Source of the DNA: Microplitis mediator
Taxonomy: Eukaryota > Arthropoda > Insecta > Hymenoptera > Braconidae
DNA length: 64,000 bases
Direction: 5' to 3'
NCBI RefSeq assembly: GCF_029852145.1
Contig: NC_079979.1
Span: 1,458,501 to 1,522,500 of the forward strand
Every line of letters begins with the position of its first letter. The first letter of the stretch is position 1. Under the pieces are notes generated by a model, which saw nothing but the letters and a program-made list of their open reading frames with translations, did not search any database and was not told the origin of the DNA. Positions 47,500 through 58,399 of the stretch are shown in pieces. Both the position numbers and the translations under genes were made by a program.

Positions 47500-47742
47500 A
47501 TGTTGAGAGCCCTTCTTATCTTCGCCATAATCGCAATATTTGGCTTTGTTGCAACAGAAGCTTCGTGCATTTCAATGGGAAGAGTAAGTAAAGAATTATA
47601 TAATGCAAGTTTACAATAATCACTGCTTATTATTATTATTATTATTATTATCATGATTATTATTAATTGCTAGCCTGGTCAGTGGGGGGAATGCTGTCGA
47701 AATTATTACGTGGATGAGAATGGCTTCTGTCAGCACGTGTAA
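47500..47742 (+). CDS. Secreted cysteine-rich peptide, knottin paralogue with four cysteines
   Basis: Predicted peptide of 50 residues from exons 47500-47583 and 47674-47742, phase-0 intron GTAAGT...TTGCTAG containing an ATT microsatellite. Signal peptide residues 1-21 are almost identical to those of the gene at 41815. The mature part keeps cysteines 1, 3, 4 and 6 of the knottin pattern, but cysteines 2 and 5, which bond to each other in the family, are both absent. A downstream acceptor (GGTCAG at 47677-47682) would also keep frame and would put a Trp codon (TGG) where the paralogue has Cys (TGT). AATAAA at 47795-47800. Promoter and 5'UTR exon at 45640-45862. Frame and splice sites are intact, so it is called a gene. 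Confidence 0.75.
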
Positions 47743-47989
47743 AACTATAAGGAATTGTAAACTATCACAATGATATATTATTAGCAATTCTACAAATAAA
47801 AATATTTTCATTTGAAATAATTTAAACAATGTATTATTATTCACCTTGTCATTCGAAAATCAACAAAAGTATTAATGAAATATGTTAGAATGTCCCGTGA
47901 GCTTGAAAACACCTGGAAGTTTTTGGCTGATGTCTACAGCAAGTACAGTGCTTCCCCCCTAAGATATCAAACTTGGGGCTCTGGTTCCA

Positions 47990-49084
47990 CCCGCATGAAA
48001 ATAACATATCGCATGCCAAATGCCAAAAGGGCGTATTACAGCAGTTAGATGGGGTTCCATGCCAAAAGGGCGTATAAAAAATTTTTTTTGCCATTCTTTT
48101 TAGAATCGCTCGAAACGTAAAGGTCTGCAGAAAAAAAATTTTACTAACGCCAAAAGGGCGTATCTAAAGATATACGCCCTTTTGGCTTTGGAAATTTTTT
48201 TTTGATTTTTAGGCTTAGAACATGTTTACAAAACGATTGGCACCAAAAACAAAAAAATTATACGCCCTTTTGGCATTTGGCACGCGATATATTTTGATTA
48301 TATATAACAAAATATACCGTAAATATATAATTTTATAAAACGGCAAAAATGTATGTAGAATAAAATATAATATTTATATAGATTCAAAGTTATACTTTGA
48401 TTTATAATTTAAATTATAAAAAAATATACACATATTTTCATAATATGTAATATAATTATAAAATATAAGTTTTAACTTATAAAATTCATTATAAATTTAT
48501 ATATATTGGAATGATATATAATAGAATATATTTTTTTATATATTAAATATTATATTGTTAAATATATTTTTTTATATAATTGACGTTGGAGAATCTCAAG
48601 ATATTGAATTGTATATTGTATTATATAATACATTATATATCTAAAAATATAAAATAAAATATGAAAAATAAAGACTTTCAGTTTGACGATGATTGTGAGT
48701 ATCAATGAGAATATATTTTATTCGAGTAAATTAAGTATGGAGATCGAACTTGAAAGGAAGTTTGTAGAGAGAGTTGTTATGACTATAAATTTTCATTTTT
48801 ATGATTAATTTTTAATATAAAAAAATAATTACTCAAAATAAAATAAGTTTTAGAGGATACCGAAAGAGCATTCATGGAACTGAAAATTTTTCGAAGCACA
48901 AAAGTGTCATGTATATCTTTCAATATATACCAGCTTATATACGAGCATTATATATTATATTATACTGTTAATAATATAATTTGAAATACAAAATCATAAT
49001 ATATATAAACCTATAAATTGATGCTATATAATAAATATTATATTATCTGATATAATTTCAGAGCATAAGTTTTTTTCATGCGGG
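47990..49084. mobile_element. Foldback element, CCCGCATG family (copy B5) with nested insertion
   Basis: CCCGCATGAAAATAACATAT to TTTTTTTCATGCGGG, flanked by CA on both sides. Interior is TATATAA-rich palindromic sequence. The element at 48010-48286 sits inside its left arm. Confidence 0.7.
48010..48286. mobile_element. Nested MITE with GCCAAAAGGGCGTAT ends
   Basis: The left end CGCATGCCAAATGCCAAAAG and the right end CTTTTGGCATTTGGCACGCG are inverted repeats, flanked by ATAT-like sequence. Internal GGGCGTAT/ATACGCCC palindromes. A minus-strand frame here is repeat-derived. Confidence 0.7.
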
Positions 49085-49360
49085 CAGGAAAAATATCTTA
49101 GAAAGGTAAGGTACCCCTTTTACTTTTAAAAGATGGAACTATTGAAAATAGAAGCATGCGCAGTTCTCCTATCTATAAGTATATCTATGTGTATGTCAAC
49201 AGCTGACTTATAGTAGTGGCTCAAGCGCATGCGCAAGTAAATTCCACTGAGTGTAGTGGGGAAACTGAATTGAGGGGAAATGATAGTAAAATGGGAGGAA
49301 ATGATATCTTACAGAGGGGTATCTTATGAGGGGAGCCTTGTAACTTAAAATCTTTACAGT

Positions 49361-49490
49361 ACACGGAAAGATTGGAACCCAACTGGTTACTGTTCTGCAC
49401 CCAACTCAGTACGGTGCTGGAAAAAAATGCTCAATTGTGGTGCAGCACTACACTGATTACTGTGCAAAACCTGACTGAGTGATATTAGTC
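49361..49490. mobile_element. Truncated CACGGAAAGATTGG foldback
   Basis: Left half of the element at 27036 with the same 5' flank (GTGGGGAAACTGAATTGAGG), broken after CTGACTGAGTGATA. Confidence 0.65.
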
Positions 49491-49539
49491 TACTTGCCCT
49501 ACTACGAAACTTTGTGGCGAAAAATTGCACATAGGCAAC

Positions 49540-51330
49540 GATTTGTGAGTTGTTTGAACCTACGCTCCAAAAGACTAATACCTTAACGGTGCATAAAATA
49601 CCCTACCTGGTATCACGATCTAATGATTGAAAGTGATTTGAACATTTTATGGTTTTTCCCCTGGAAAGTATTCATCTACAAATTACCGGGAGTAGAAATG
49701 AGAGAAAATTAAAAAAAAAATAAATGTTTGACGGTCAAATAGATTAAGTTCACTGTCAATAATTTACTCGCTAAAAAAATTCGGCTAGTTAATTTTTCAA
49801 ATTCAAATTTCAGTCGTCGAAATTTACTTTTTTAACAATATATTTTTTGACAATAAAAAAACCACCAAATTGTGTTCTAATTTCCTCTTCTGGAAGGAGA
49901 AAATAGCTGTAATTCCAACGAGAATAAAGTTTCCTTAACTTTCGTATTTTACTTCTAAAAATTGAGCAGTTATTTCTCATTCGACTAAATTTAATGCCTC
50001 ACTTTCTAATGCGTCGGAAACGTTATGAAATAAATACAACTAATAATCATATCCAAGAAAATTTTCACGCTATAGCAGATTCGATAAAAATTATCTGATA
50101 ATAACTTTTCTCATAAGTATTGTATTCAATCGGGACTTTATGAAATTTGAATACCGGAGCATATGCGAGAACATTTTGAGTTGAGGCCGCCTAGTAGCGA
50201 AATTCAAAACTATGAACTAAATAAAAAATTTAAAGAAATAAAATAATCATTTTCGTATCAAAATATACGGGAAATGTTTTACTGATCATAATATCTCTAT
50301 AAAATTATTTATTATGTTTGGTAATAAATTTAAGGAAAACGTAAACTAACAGAGTGAAAATTCGATGATGTAAAAACATCAAATGAATGAAAAATCACCT
50401 AACTAATTTCAGAAGTTTTCACGTCACAGTTAATTGATAGTCTGGATATGTTTATTAAGACACTATTCATAATTCTCGTGGATTTATTTGTTCATGTTTT
50501 TCTCAGACAAAATTCTAGATCACTTGACGGCGACTTGCCTCACAGAGAAATAGGTTACACAGGAATAATCAAATACTCGGGACCATAAAATTAAAATCAT
50601 AAATTTCAATTAAGCACCTTGCATTATAATCTTTATAACTTGGTATATACTTTGTATTACTAATTTGTATACACACGGATATAACCGTAAGGAATACTGA
50701 AATTTAGAATTTACAAAATTCCAGCTTATCAGTTTTCTTTTGTCAGCTATCTACAATTTTTTTTCGTCGTAAAATCTGTTTTCTTTTCCTTTTTTTTTTC
50801 ACCAAACCTAAAACTTTGAATATTGAAAAAAATCCAAATCAAGTACGTGATACATTTCTCTTCGTTCCAAAGAATTTATTAACGCATGTGACTGCCGCAC
50901 ATGTGAGAACTTTAAGTACCGACGCCACCTAGTGACTGAACTCCAAACTAGATTTTTTTAAACTATTTGACGTATTGTTTCCCGAATAGTAATTTTTTGC
51001 AATTACGTGAACTAATTTCTTTATAATATATTTTAACCAGAAAATAAAAAAAAAAATTAATTAAATTATTTCAGGCAGTTTTCGAATTGTAAAATTTTTC
51101 ATGAATTAAAATCTCATAAGTTACTGATGGCTCAGCAAATGTATTATATATTCTTATGCATATATATTTACTAGGGTGTGCCATTTTGAGGCGACTTTTT
51201 TTTTCAACAAAAAAACAGGCTGAAAACTTGAGGGAAGGTGAGAAAAGAAGCCTGTTGAAAGCGGAGCTCTTAATATTAATATTTAGAGGTGCCTATTTCT
51301 AATTTTCCATTTCCCATTTAAATAACATAG
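49540..51330. repeat. Segmental duplication, copy 2
   Basis: Matches 29400-32065 without foldback B3. CTCF-like sites at 50185 and 50922; decayed knottin-type promoter at about 50440-50665. No gene seen. Confidence 0.7.
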
Positions 51331-52090
51331 AAAAAAAAATTTTTATTTATTTATTTTTCCAGCTCGGCATTTGCACCTCATATAAATAAGTCCATAGCAT
51401 AATCTTGTAGAGAATTTAACGCTCTACAGAAAAGGTTTCTTATCATTTTTTGATAAATCCAGCCAGTCGAAAGCTATTGGAGCTGGAAGTCAAATCTAAA
51501 AAAAATTTCCAAATATTTTTACTTTTCCAGCAAAACTGTCAGACTTATCAAAAAATGATATAAGATCTTTTTTATAGACAATTTTATTCCCTACAAATTA
51601 TTTTCAATGAATTTTTTTGAAACTCTGCATTGTGTTCTAGATATTTTCATTTTAATGTTAAGTTCTCAGAATAGATAAGAAGATTATTATTTTTACGAGC
51701 TTGGCATTAAAATGAAAATAACTAGAAAACAGTACGGAATTTCAAAAAACTTTATGAAAATAATTTGTAGAGAATAAAATTGTCTATAAAAAAGATCTTG
51801 TGACATTTTTTGATAAGTCTGATAGTTTTGTTGGAACAGTAAAAAGATCTGTAAATTCGTTATAGATTAGACTTCCAATAGCTTTCGAATGGATGGATTT
51901 ATCAAAAAATGATAAGAGACCTTTTTTGTAGAGCGTTAAATTCTCTACAAAATTATGCTATGAACTTATTTATATGAGGTACGAATGTCGAGCTAGAAAA
52001 ATAAAAAAAAATAAAAATTTTTTTTCCTATGTTATTTAAATGGGAAATGGAAAATTAGAAATAGGCACCTCTAAATATTAATATTAACAG
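51330..52090. repeat. Long inverted repeat, about 700 bp, inside a second palindrome
   Basis: The inner arms match 33000-33665. Outer arms (AGAGGTGCCTATTTCTAAT, CCATTTCCCATTTAAATAAC) continue the palindrome to both sides. Confidence 0.75.
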
Positions 52091-52106
52091 CGCCGCTTTT
52101 AACACA

Positions 52107-52290
52107 CTGATAAAAAGATTTTTTAATATTTAACAAGCCTTATTAACTGTTAATAAATGATTTTTAGCAGAGATGATTTAATAAATATTTATTAACAGTT
52201 AACAAATCATTTATTAAATGCGATTTATTAACAGTTAATAAATCATTTATTAAAGACAATTTATTAACTGTTAATAAATCATTTATTAAG
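52107..52290. repeat. Hairpin of TTAACAGTTAATAAA units
   Basis: Repeated ATTTATTAACTGTTAATAAA palindromes. No coding sequence. Confidence 0.6.
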
Positions 52291-52689
52291 AGAGTTAAAT
52301 AAAAAGTGAGCATAAAAGCTCTACTTTGACACTTTTCGTAACCTTATAACTTTTTTGGAAAAAAAATTTTTTTTTATTGTTAACATCCATTAGAAGTAAG
52401 TACAAAAAAATGACTTTTTTTTGGTTTTTTAGGAAATCAACCGCTACTCTGCAAATATCGATAAAAAAAATATTGTTTCCAGGGACTTTTTTAGCTTAAT
52501 GTACCCCCAAGACCCCGGTAAATTTTTAAATTGATCCATCGAACCGTTTTTTGGGAATCATCGATCAAAGTTGAGCTAAACAATTAAAGGAGCAAGTTTT
52601 GTTCCTTTAATTGTGTAATCATAATCAAAATTAAAAAATTATTTTTTTTGGACTTTTCTCAAAGTCTTGCATTGGTGACTCAGCAAATG

Positions 52690-52842
52690 CAAAGAAATGA
52701 CAAAAAAAATAAAAAATTTCCAAAAAATGTCAAAAAAAATCGAAGAAAAAAGAAAAATTGAAACTTTTGTTTTGTGTTCTAAAATTTTTTTTTTACATTT
52801 TTTGGAAATTTTTTATTTTTTTTGTCATTTCTTTGCAAAACT
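52690..52842. repeat. Inverted repeat of GCAAAGAAATGACAAAAAA
   Basis: GCAAAGAAATGACAAAAAAA at 52690 pairs with TTTTTTTGTCATTTCTTTGC ending at 52838. Confidence 0.65.
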
Positions 52843-53905
52843 TATAAAATTCCTGTAAGAATCTTGAAAGATTTCTGTAAGGACCCTGAAAGATTTCATG
52901 TAACATCCGTCCCTTTTTTTTTTTGATGTCTTACGTACTCAATGTAAGGAAGTTTCATACAAGAATCATCGCGAGTGGGTTCAATTTATTAATCTCTTGC
53001 TTTGTTTACTCAATTCAACAATTCCAATCAATGCGATAGATACCTAACTAAGTCAATGCTCCTATGGAATCTCAATCTACTCAGACCTACTACTATTATC
53101 TTCATTGAGTAATGAGCGCTCTAATTACTTTTTGTCTAACAAATATTAAATATCCAAATTAATGTCATCAAAGTAGAGGCTAGAACAGGCGATTCGAATT
53201 TTTTTATTAATCATTTCAAGATTACAATTCCACTGGCCTCATATTCTGATTAATGCTTCTGTTTGCTACTCCCACTAATTAGTCTAGTTAAAAATATGTC
53301 TCGGGGCGGGTTAGAGCCACTATATAATAGGTGACTGGATAATCATCAGATCATTGTTTGTTTACTATAGAGTATCAATGACAACTGGACTGATGTAATT
53401 ACTTTAAATTTTTTATTCTACTATAATAAACGTATGTCTCTGCATACGTTTTAATAATTGTCGCTTACTAGATTTGTTTTTATCACATCGTTGATGATTC
53501 CGGTTATGTAAAATTTACGTAAATTTTATCATTATGATTTATAACTGTTGCAGAATTTATTGAATGCATTGAGATCCAAAGGCAAGATATAAAATCAGTG
53601 GCTGTACTACCATCGGCTCATATTATCTCAATAACCAGTGAGTAAATAATTTAAAAATTATCATTATAGCTTTAATATTTTTACAAATGGGCTATCACGA
53701 TCATTAGAGTATTTTATGATTTTATTTTCGTAACAGAAGAAATTATTTAGATCATATAGATCGATATCTCCGAAACTATTGATCGTTGATCGAATTGTAG
53801 CTACAAAATCATTCTCTACAATAAAACTTATGCCATTCCTTAATTTTCATAAGTGGGAGTTATGATTTTTTTAAGTTCAAAAAATAAATTTCTTCCAAAA
53901 CTGTG
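52843..53905 (+). promoter_or_regulatory. Promoter and leader exons of the ankyrin gene at 54746 (copy 2)
   Basis: TATATAATA at 53321-53329, initiation expected near the conserved TCATCAGATCATT, leader exon 1 ending at donor GTATGT (53432). Acceptor GTTGCAG then leader exon 2 at 53554-53637, donor GTGAGT. A third acceptor TTTTACAG (54625-54632) would join the coding exon. Four copies in the window share this layout. The first leader holds a tiny upstream frame starting ATGACAACTGG and the third another starting ATGGCGAG, which may lower translation. Splicing is inferred from sequence. Confidence 0.6.
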
Positions 53906-53938
53906 AATATTTTCTTATGATCTATCCACCTAGGTCAA

Positions 53939-54458
53939 GAGAGGGAGTAAAAGGGCATAGGGTCGGTAAAACGGGGTATCCCCTAAACTTTATTAAAACA
54001 AAATTTTATTTTTTAAACGGTTCTTAAATATTCCAAAATCTTTTTTGTAATTATAATCAAGCATTATTTTGAATATTTTTTGTTAAACTTTTTCAAAAAT
54101 CGTGTGTCAGTCGAAAAATGTTAATGGCTTTTGTTTTATGATAAAAACCAATAAAAAATTGGTTAATTCTTTATTTGCATTCAATAGTTGTGTAAAATGT
54201 AATTTTTTTGTATGTAAACTTACAAAAAAATTAAATTGAATCAATTTCAATTAACATGCATAAATTTTTTTTCTTTTAATCATTTTTGGGGGTACCCCAT
54301 TTTGCCCACAAAACTGATAATTTGTTTGTTTCAACGGCAAATGAAATTATTGTTCATTTACTTTGAATATCATTAAAAACAAAAAGATTTAGCGTATTTG
54401 AGTCCTCGAAACCTTAGTATTACCTTAAGTACGCCGCTTTACCCCCCCCCCTTCCCCT
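53939..54458. mobile_element. MITE with GGGGTA-type ends, second copy
   Basis: Homologous to 27731-28250 throughout (GCATAGGGTCGGTAAAACGG, GATTTAGCGTATTTGAGTCC). It lies in the last leader intron of the ankyrin gene at 54746. Confidence 0.65.
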
Positions 54459-54745
54459 ATATAACCTTGTCAATAAAAATTCTGAAATACTCGCACTTTT
54501 CGAGCTGGCCTATATAAACATTTAAAACACGAAAAATGTTTTTCTTCAAAAAATGATGTTTTCTTTCCCCCACTATTTTCTATAATTATATTCTATTATA
54601 AATAATAATTACAAATTCTAACAATTTTACAGAACCTCAGCGGAATCGAAACGGAATTTCGATTTTATCATGGCGAGAATTAAAACGCGCTAGGAAGTAG
54701 TGAATCACTTATACTCCTTAAAGTCATAAATCAAAACTTGCAGCC

Positions 54746-55420
54746 ATGTCAGAACTGCACGAAGCTATTGTCAATAATGACATAGACTTGGTCGTTGAGC
54801 TAATAATGAAGGGTGCTGATGTAAATGCTATACATGAAGGTCAAACACCAATCTATACTGCTCTTGTTTACGGTAGAATCAATATATTTGAACTGTTAGA
54901 TGACGAAAATGATGAAATTTATCCATCTTCTATGGAGGAAACACCACTTTATATTGCTATCCACCATAATCAAACCGAAATGATCAAATATCTAGTAAAC
55001 AGAGGTGATAATAATGTGAATCAAATATTCTATTGTTTCGAAACACCATTGAAAATGGCTATCCATGACGCTAACCTTGAAATGGTTAAGTTCTTAGTAA
55101 AAATTGGTGCTGACGTGAACAATTACTGTGAAGAAGATGATAGGGACCAATCGCCATTAATCTATGCTATGTCAAAGAGTAACATTGAAATAATAAAATA
55201 TTTAATAGACAACGGCGCTAATGTCAATGATATAAGCACAAGTCGCCCAGTATTAATCGAAGCGATAGAAGACAATATGTTTGAAGTGGTCAAGTCTCTA
55301 ATAAAGAAAGGTGCTAATGTAGGAGAAATTTCCGAGTACCTAGACGAAACAATAAAGAATTCTATTGACACCGAACTATGGGATTGTATTAAAAAATACA
55401 TTCCTCGGGGAAAAAAATGA
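54746..55420 (+). CDS. Ankyrin-repeat protein, 224 residues
   Basis: One uninterrupted coding exon. Residues 1-32 resemble a first repeat starting with the Leu-His-Glu-Ala motif seen in the relative at 60767. About six ankyrin repeats follow (roughly 1-32, 33-63 degenerate, 64-97, 98-133, 135-166, 167-199), each with a TPL-like helix start and a G-A-D/N-V-N turn; residues 200-224 form a C-terminal cap. There is no signal peptide or membrane segment, so it is likely cytosolic or nuclear and binds a protein partner. The start is chosen because it is the first in-frame ATG and has a good CAGCCATG context. Ankyrin-only proteins recur in parasitoid wasps and as polydnavirus IkB-like inhibitors, but no feature here proves that role. 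Confidence 0.85.
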   Translation: MSELHEAIVNNDIDLVVELIMKGADVNAIHEGQTPIYTALVYGRINIFELLDDENDEIYPSSMEETPLYIAIHHNQTEMIKYLVNRGDNNVNQIFYCFETPLKMAIHDANLEMVKFLVKIGADVNNYCEEDDRDQSPLIYAMSKSNIEIIKYLIDNGANVNDISTSRPVLIEAIEDNMFEVVKSLIKKGANVGEISEYLDETIKNSIDTELWDCIKKYIPRGKK

Positions 55421-55423
55421 TAT

Positions 55424-55556
55424 ATAATTGTATAAATTTATATATAAATCACCATATAAAATTATGTATGAGTTTTGGCCATATATAATTAATGTATAAT
55501 TTTATAGAATTGTACATAATTATGTAAAATTTTATATAGTGATTTATATATATGTG
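55424..55556. repeat. AT-rich hairpin after the ankyrin gene
   Basis: ATATATAATTGTATAAATT and AAATTTATATATAAATCAC-type arms pair with ATAGTGATTTATATATAT. It may form the 3' end of the transcript; no AATAAA is close. Confidence 0.5.
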
Positions 55557-55717
55557 GCATTCCACGCCAAAGCGACCACTTTTGAACCCGACCCCTTTAG
55601 ATTTTGCTGAAAATTGTTTCTCTTTTTCTACCCGATCAAAAACGTTTCTTGTAATTTTTTCAAATTTTTTCACCCACAAAAAAAAAACTATAAATTTTTG
55701 AAAAAAATGGCTTTTTT

Positions 55718-56525
55718 AACTTCCCGCTAAGAAAATTGTAAATTTTCAAAAATTCGGGAAGTTATTGGTTTCGGTCCGATTTACGAAAATCGAATTTCCA
55801 TCAGATGTCGACGTTTCGAGGTCCTAGGAAGCTATCCTGACTAATTTCACGATGATGTCCGAGTGTATGTATGTGTGTACGTACGTACGTACGTATGTAT
55901 GTATGTAAATATTCATAACTCTTGAACGGATGAACCGATTTTGATCGTTGAGGTGTCATTCGACGCGGCTTGTTAATGTCTTGAGGCCGTAGAAATTTGA
56001 ACTTAATCGGTAGGGTGCGTTCAGAGATATTTCAAAAATAAAATTTTTTTAAAAATGTTTTATTTGGATAACTTCCAATTTGCTCGATGGATTGATTCCA
56101 AAATCTAATCAGCTCTAAAACTCTATAAGCCGCGTCGAATGCCACCTCAATCATCAAAATCGGTTTATTCGTTCAAGAGAAACCGTTGACGAAAGAATTC
56201 AAAAAAAATTTTTTCCTTGGTTTTTTTGAAATTTCTCAAAAACGGCTGAATAAATCAATTTCAAAATTCGACCAGCTTTAGAACTTGATAAAACGCGTCG
56301 ATTGCCACCTCAACCATCAAAATCGGTTAATTCGTTCGCGAGATATCGTGGAAGAAAGAAATGCTAAAAAATGGTTTTTTACAAAACAATGGCATACAAA
56401 AGTATTTGCGAGCTCGAAGAGCTCGAAAATATATTCACAATAATGTTTTCGAGCTCAGCGAGCTCGAAAACAGCGGGAAGTTTTGGGGCTGGCCCGCAGG
56501 GTCAACTGACAGACCGATTTTTTAT
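55718..56525. repeat. CTTCCCGC-end dispersed repeat, complete
   Basis: It runs from AACTTCCCGCTAAGAAAATT to AGCGGGAAGTTTTGGGGCTG plus a conserved tail to about 56525. Reversed copy at 8240. Contains a GTAC/GTAT microsatellite at 55863-55910. Class not identified. Confidence 0.65.
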
Positions 56526-57479
56526 TTTGAATAGCTATAATTTTTTCAAAATTCGACTGATTGGGACGTGTTTTTTTTCAAAATTTTTGTTTTTAAATTT
56601 ACTTTTTGAAAAAAAAAAAATACAAAAAAATTATTGTAACCAATCTTCATTGTTTTTTTTGTAGGACTACTATTTTTATAAGATTTTAAGTTTTCATTGT
56701 GAAATGCATTAGACTAACATTAATTATCGTGTCAGTTAAAATATTTAGTGTATTTAATAAATTTCATTATGAATAAAAAAATTTGTTTGGACTTAATAAT
56801 AATTTTTATAAAGTGTAGTTTGATATTGTGTATTAATGTAGCAAATTTTAATGTTTTAACTTCACAATAATTTTAATAAAATGTTTCAATATTTATCAAC
56901 TACGGAACAAAAATTCTGACTAATGTACTAATCTTTAATAAATCTAATAATCATTTCTACTTTCTGTGAGATTGAATTATTTTTATTTGAATAAGTAAAT
57001 TTTGATTTTTTCAAGAGAAAATTTAATAAAGCGCCAATGTAATTTTTACAATTAACTTGAATTTTTTACAATTGATAGTAACTTTTGATGTATAATTGTA
57101 ATTTCTAATTTTAGATGAAATTTCTCAATATCAAATGATAATTAATATAAATTTAAAAATTACACTTTTGTTTACATAATTTTACTTTTCATTTAGCAGG
57201 ACGAAATCATTTTTAGATTCAAATTAAGTAAAAATTACAGTTTTAAAATAAAAATTATCAAAGTCGAGAGATATTTTTCAATTTTTTAAGTAATTATCTT
57301 TACGAAGGATTGTAATTATTATGATAAATGAAAATTACGATCTAAATAGTAATAATTGAAATCAAAAATTAATTTTTTATAAATCATCGTAATTTTTTAA
57401 TGGATTGTAATTTTTCATTCGAAATACCAAATTTTCAGTCATGGTTGTAATTACTAATTAATTTTCAGGGCATTTTTCT
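56526..57479. other. No gene seen
   Basis: AT-rich low-complexity spacer; repeated TTGTAATTTTT and AAAATTAC motifs only. Confidence 0.45.
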
Positions 57480-57985
57480 TCGTGCAGGAAAATTGAGGAC
57501 AATTGTTATTTTTTAAATATTTCATCGCCAATATCTTCTGAACTAATAGACCACTTTTGACGTTTGAGATGGCATTCGTCGCAGTTTTTCTGTCCCTAAT
57601 GCTGAAAAATTTTAGAAAATAATAAATTAAACGGGTTTTATTTTATTCGAAAAAAAACCACTTTTTTGAAAGTTTTTCGTTAACGATATCTCTCGAACAA
57701 ATGATTCAATTTCGATAGTTGGGGTAGCAATCGACGCACCTAGTAGAGTTTTAGAGCCGATTAGATTTTGGAATCAATCCATTAAGTGAATTAATTCGCT
57801 CAAAAATTAAAGAATGTTTGAATGCATGCATACACCCGAAAATAATCTCGAAATTCGTCGGTCTAGCTTCCTAGGATCTCAAAAAGACGAAATCTGTTGA
57901 ACACTCGGTTTTAAAAGATCAGACCGAAACGGATAACTTCCCTTTTTTTTTTAAATTTGAAATTTTCTTAGCGGGAAGTTAGAAA
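57480..57985. repeat. Diverged CTTCCCGC-end repeat
   Basis: Shares GCAATCGACGC, GAATCAATCCATTA and the right end CTTAGCGGGAAGTT with 55718-56525, but is more diverged. Confidence 0.5.
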
Positions 57986-58399
57986 AGTGATAAAACAGTA
58001 AGACAGAAATATAACCCCTGTTACAATAATATCAGCATAGAAAAAGTATTTTCAGGTCCTGAGACCTTGGAAATAGTGGAAAGTTTTTAAGTTAGCCTGC
58101 AGATTCAACTGTTTTCTAAGATTTATCAAACAAAACTACATGGTATCCAGCTTAGAATCCTATGTGGGCTCCCAGTCTTGGACAGATTTGAAGCAAGACA
58201 CTTTCGTAAGATGCTAATAGGGTAGTGACAACCTACTGCCACAACTTGTCACCAAGTTGATCGAAATAACTGCCGTTACCCCATTTGTTAGCTCCAACTT
58301 GCTGGTAAATTTCTGAGCAACTTTTGTTCTTTATTAAAAGCCAGCAGAACGATCGATCGTTTCTGTGTCAACTTGTCCGTGTACTGCGACAGTAGATTG

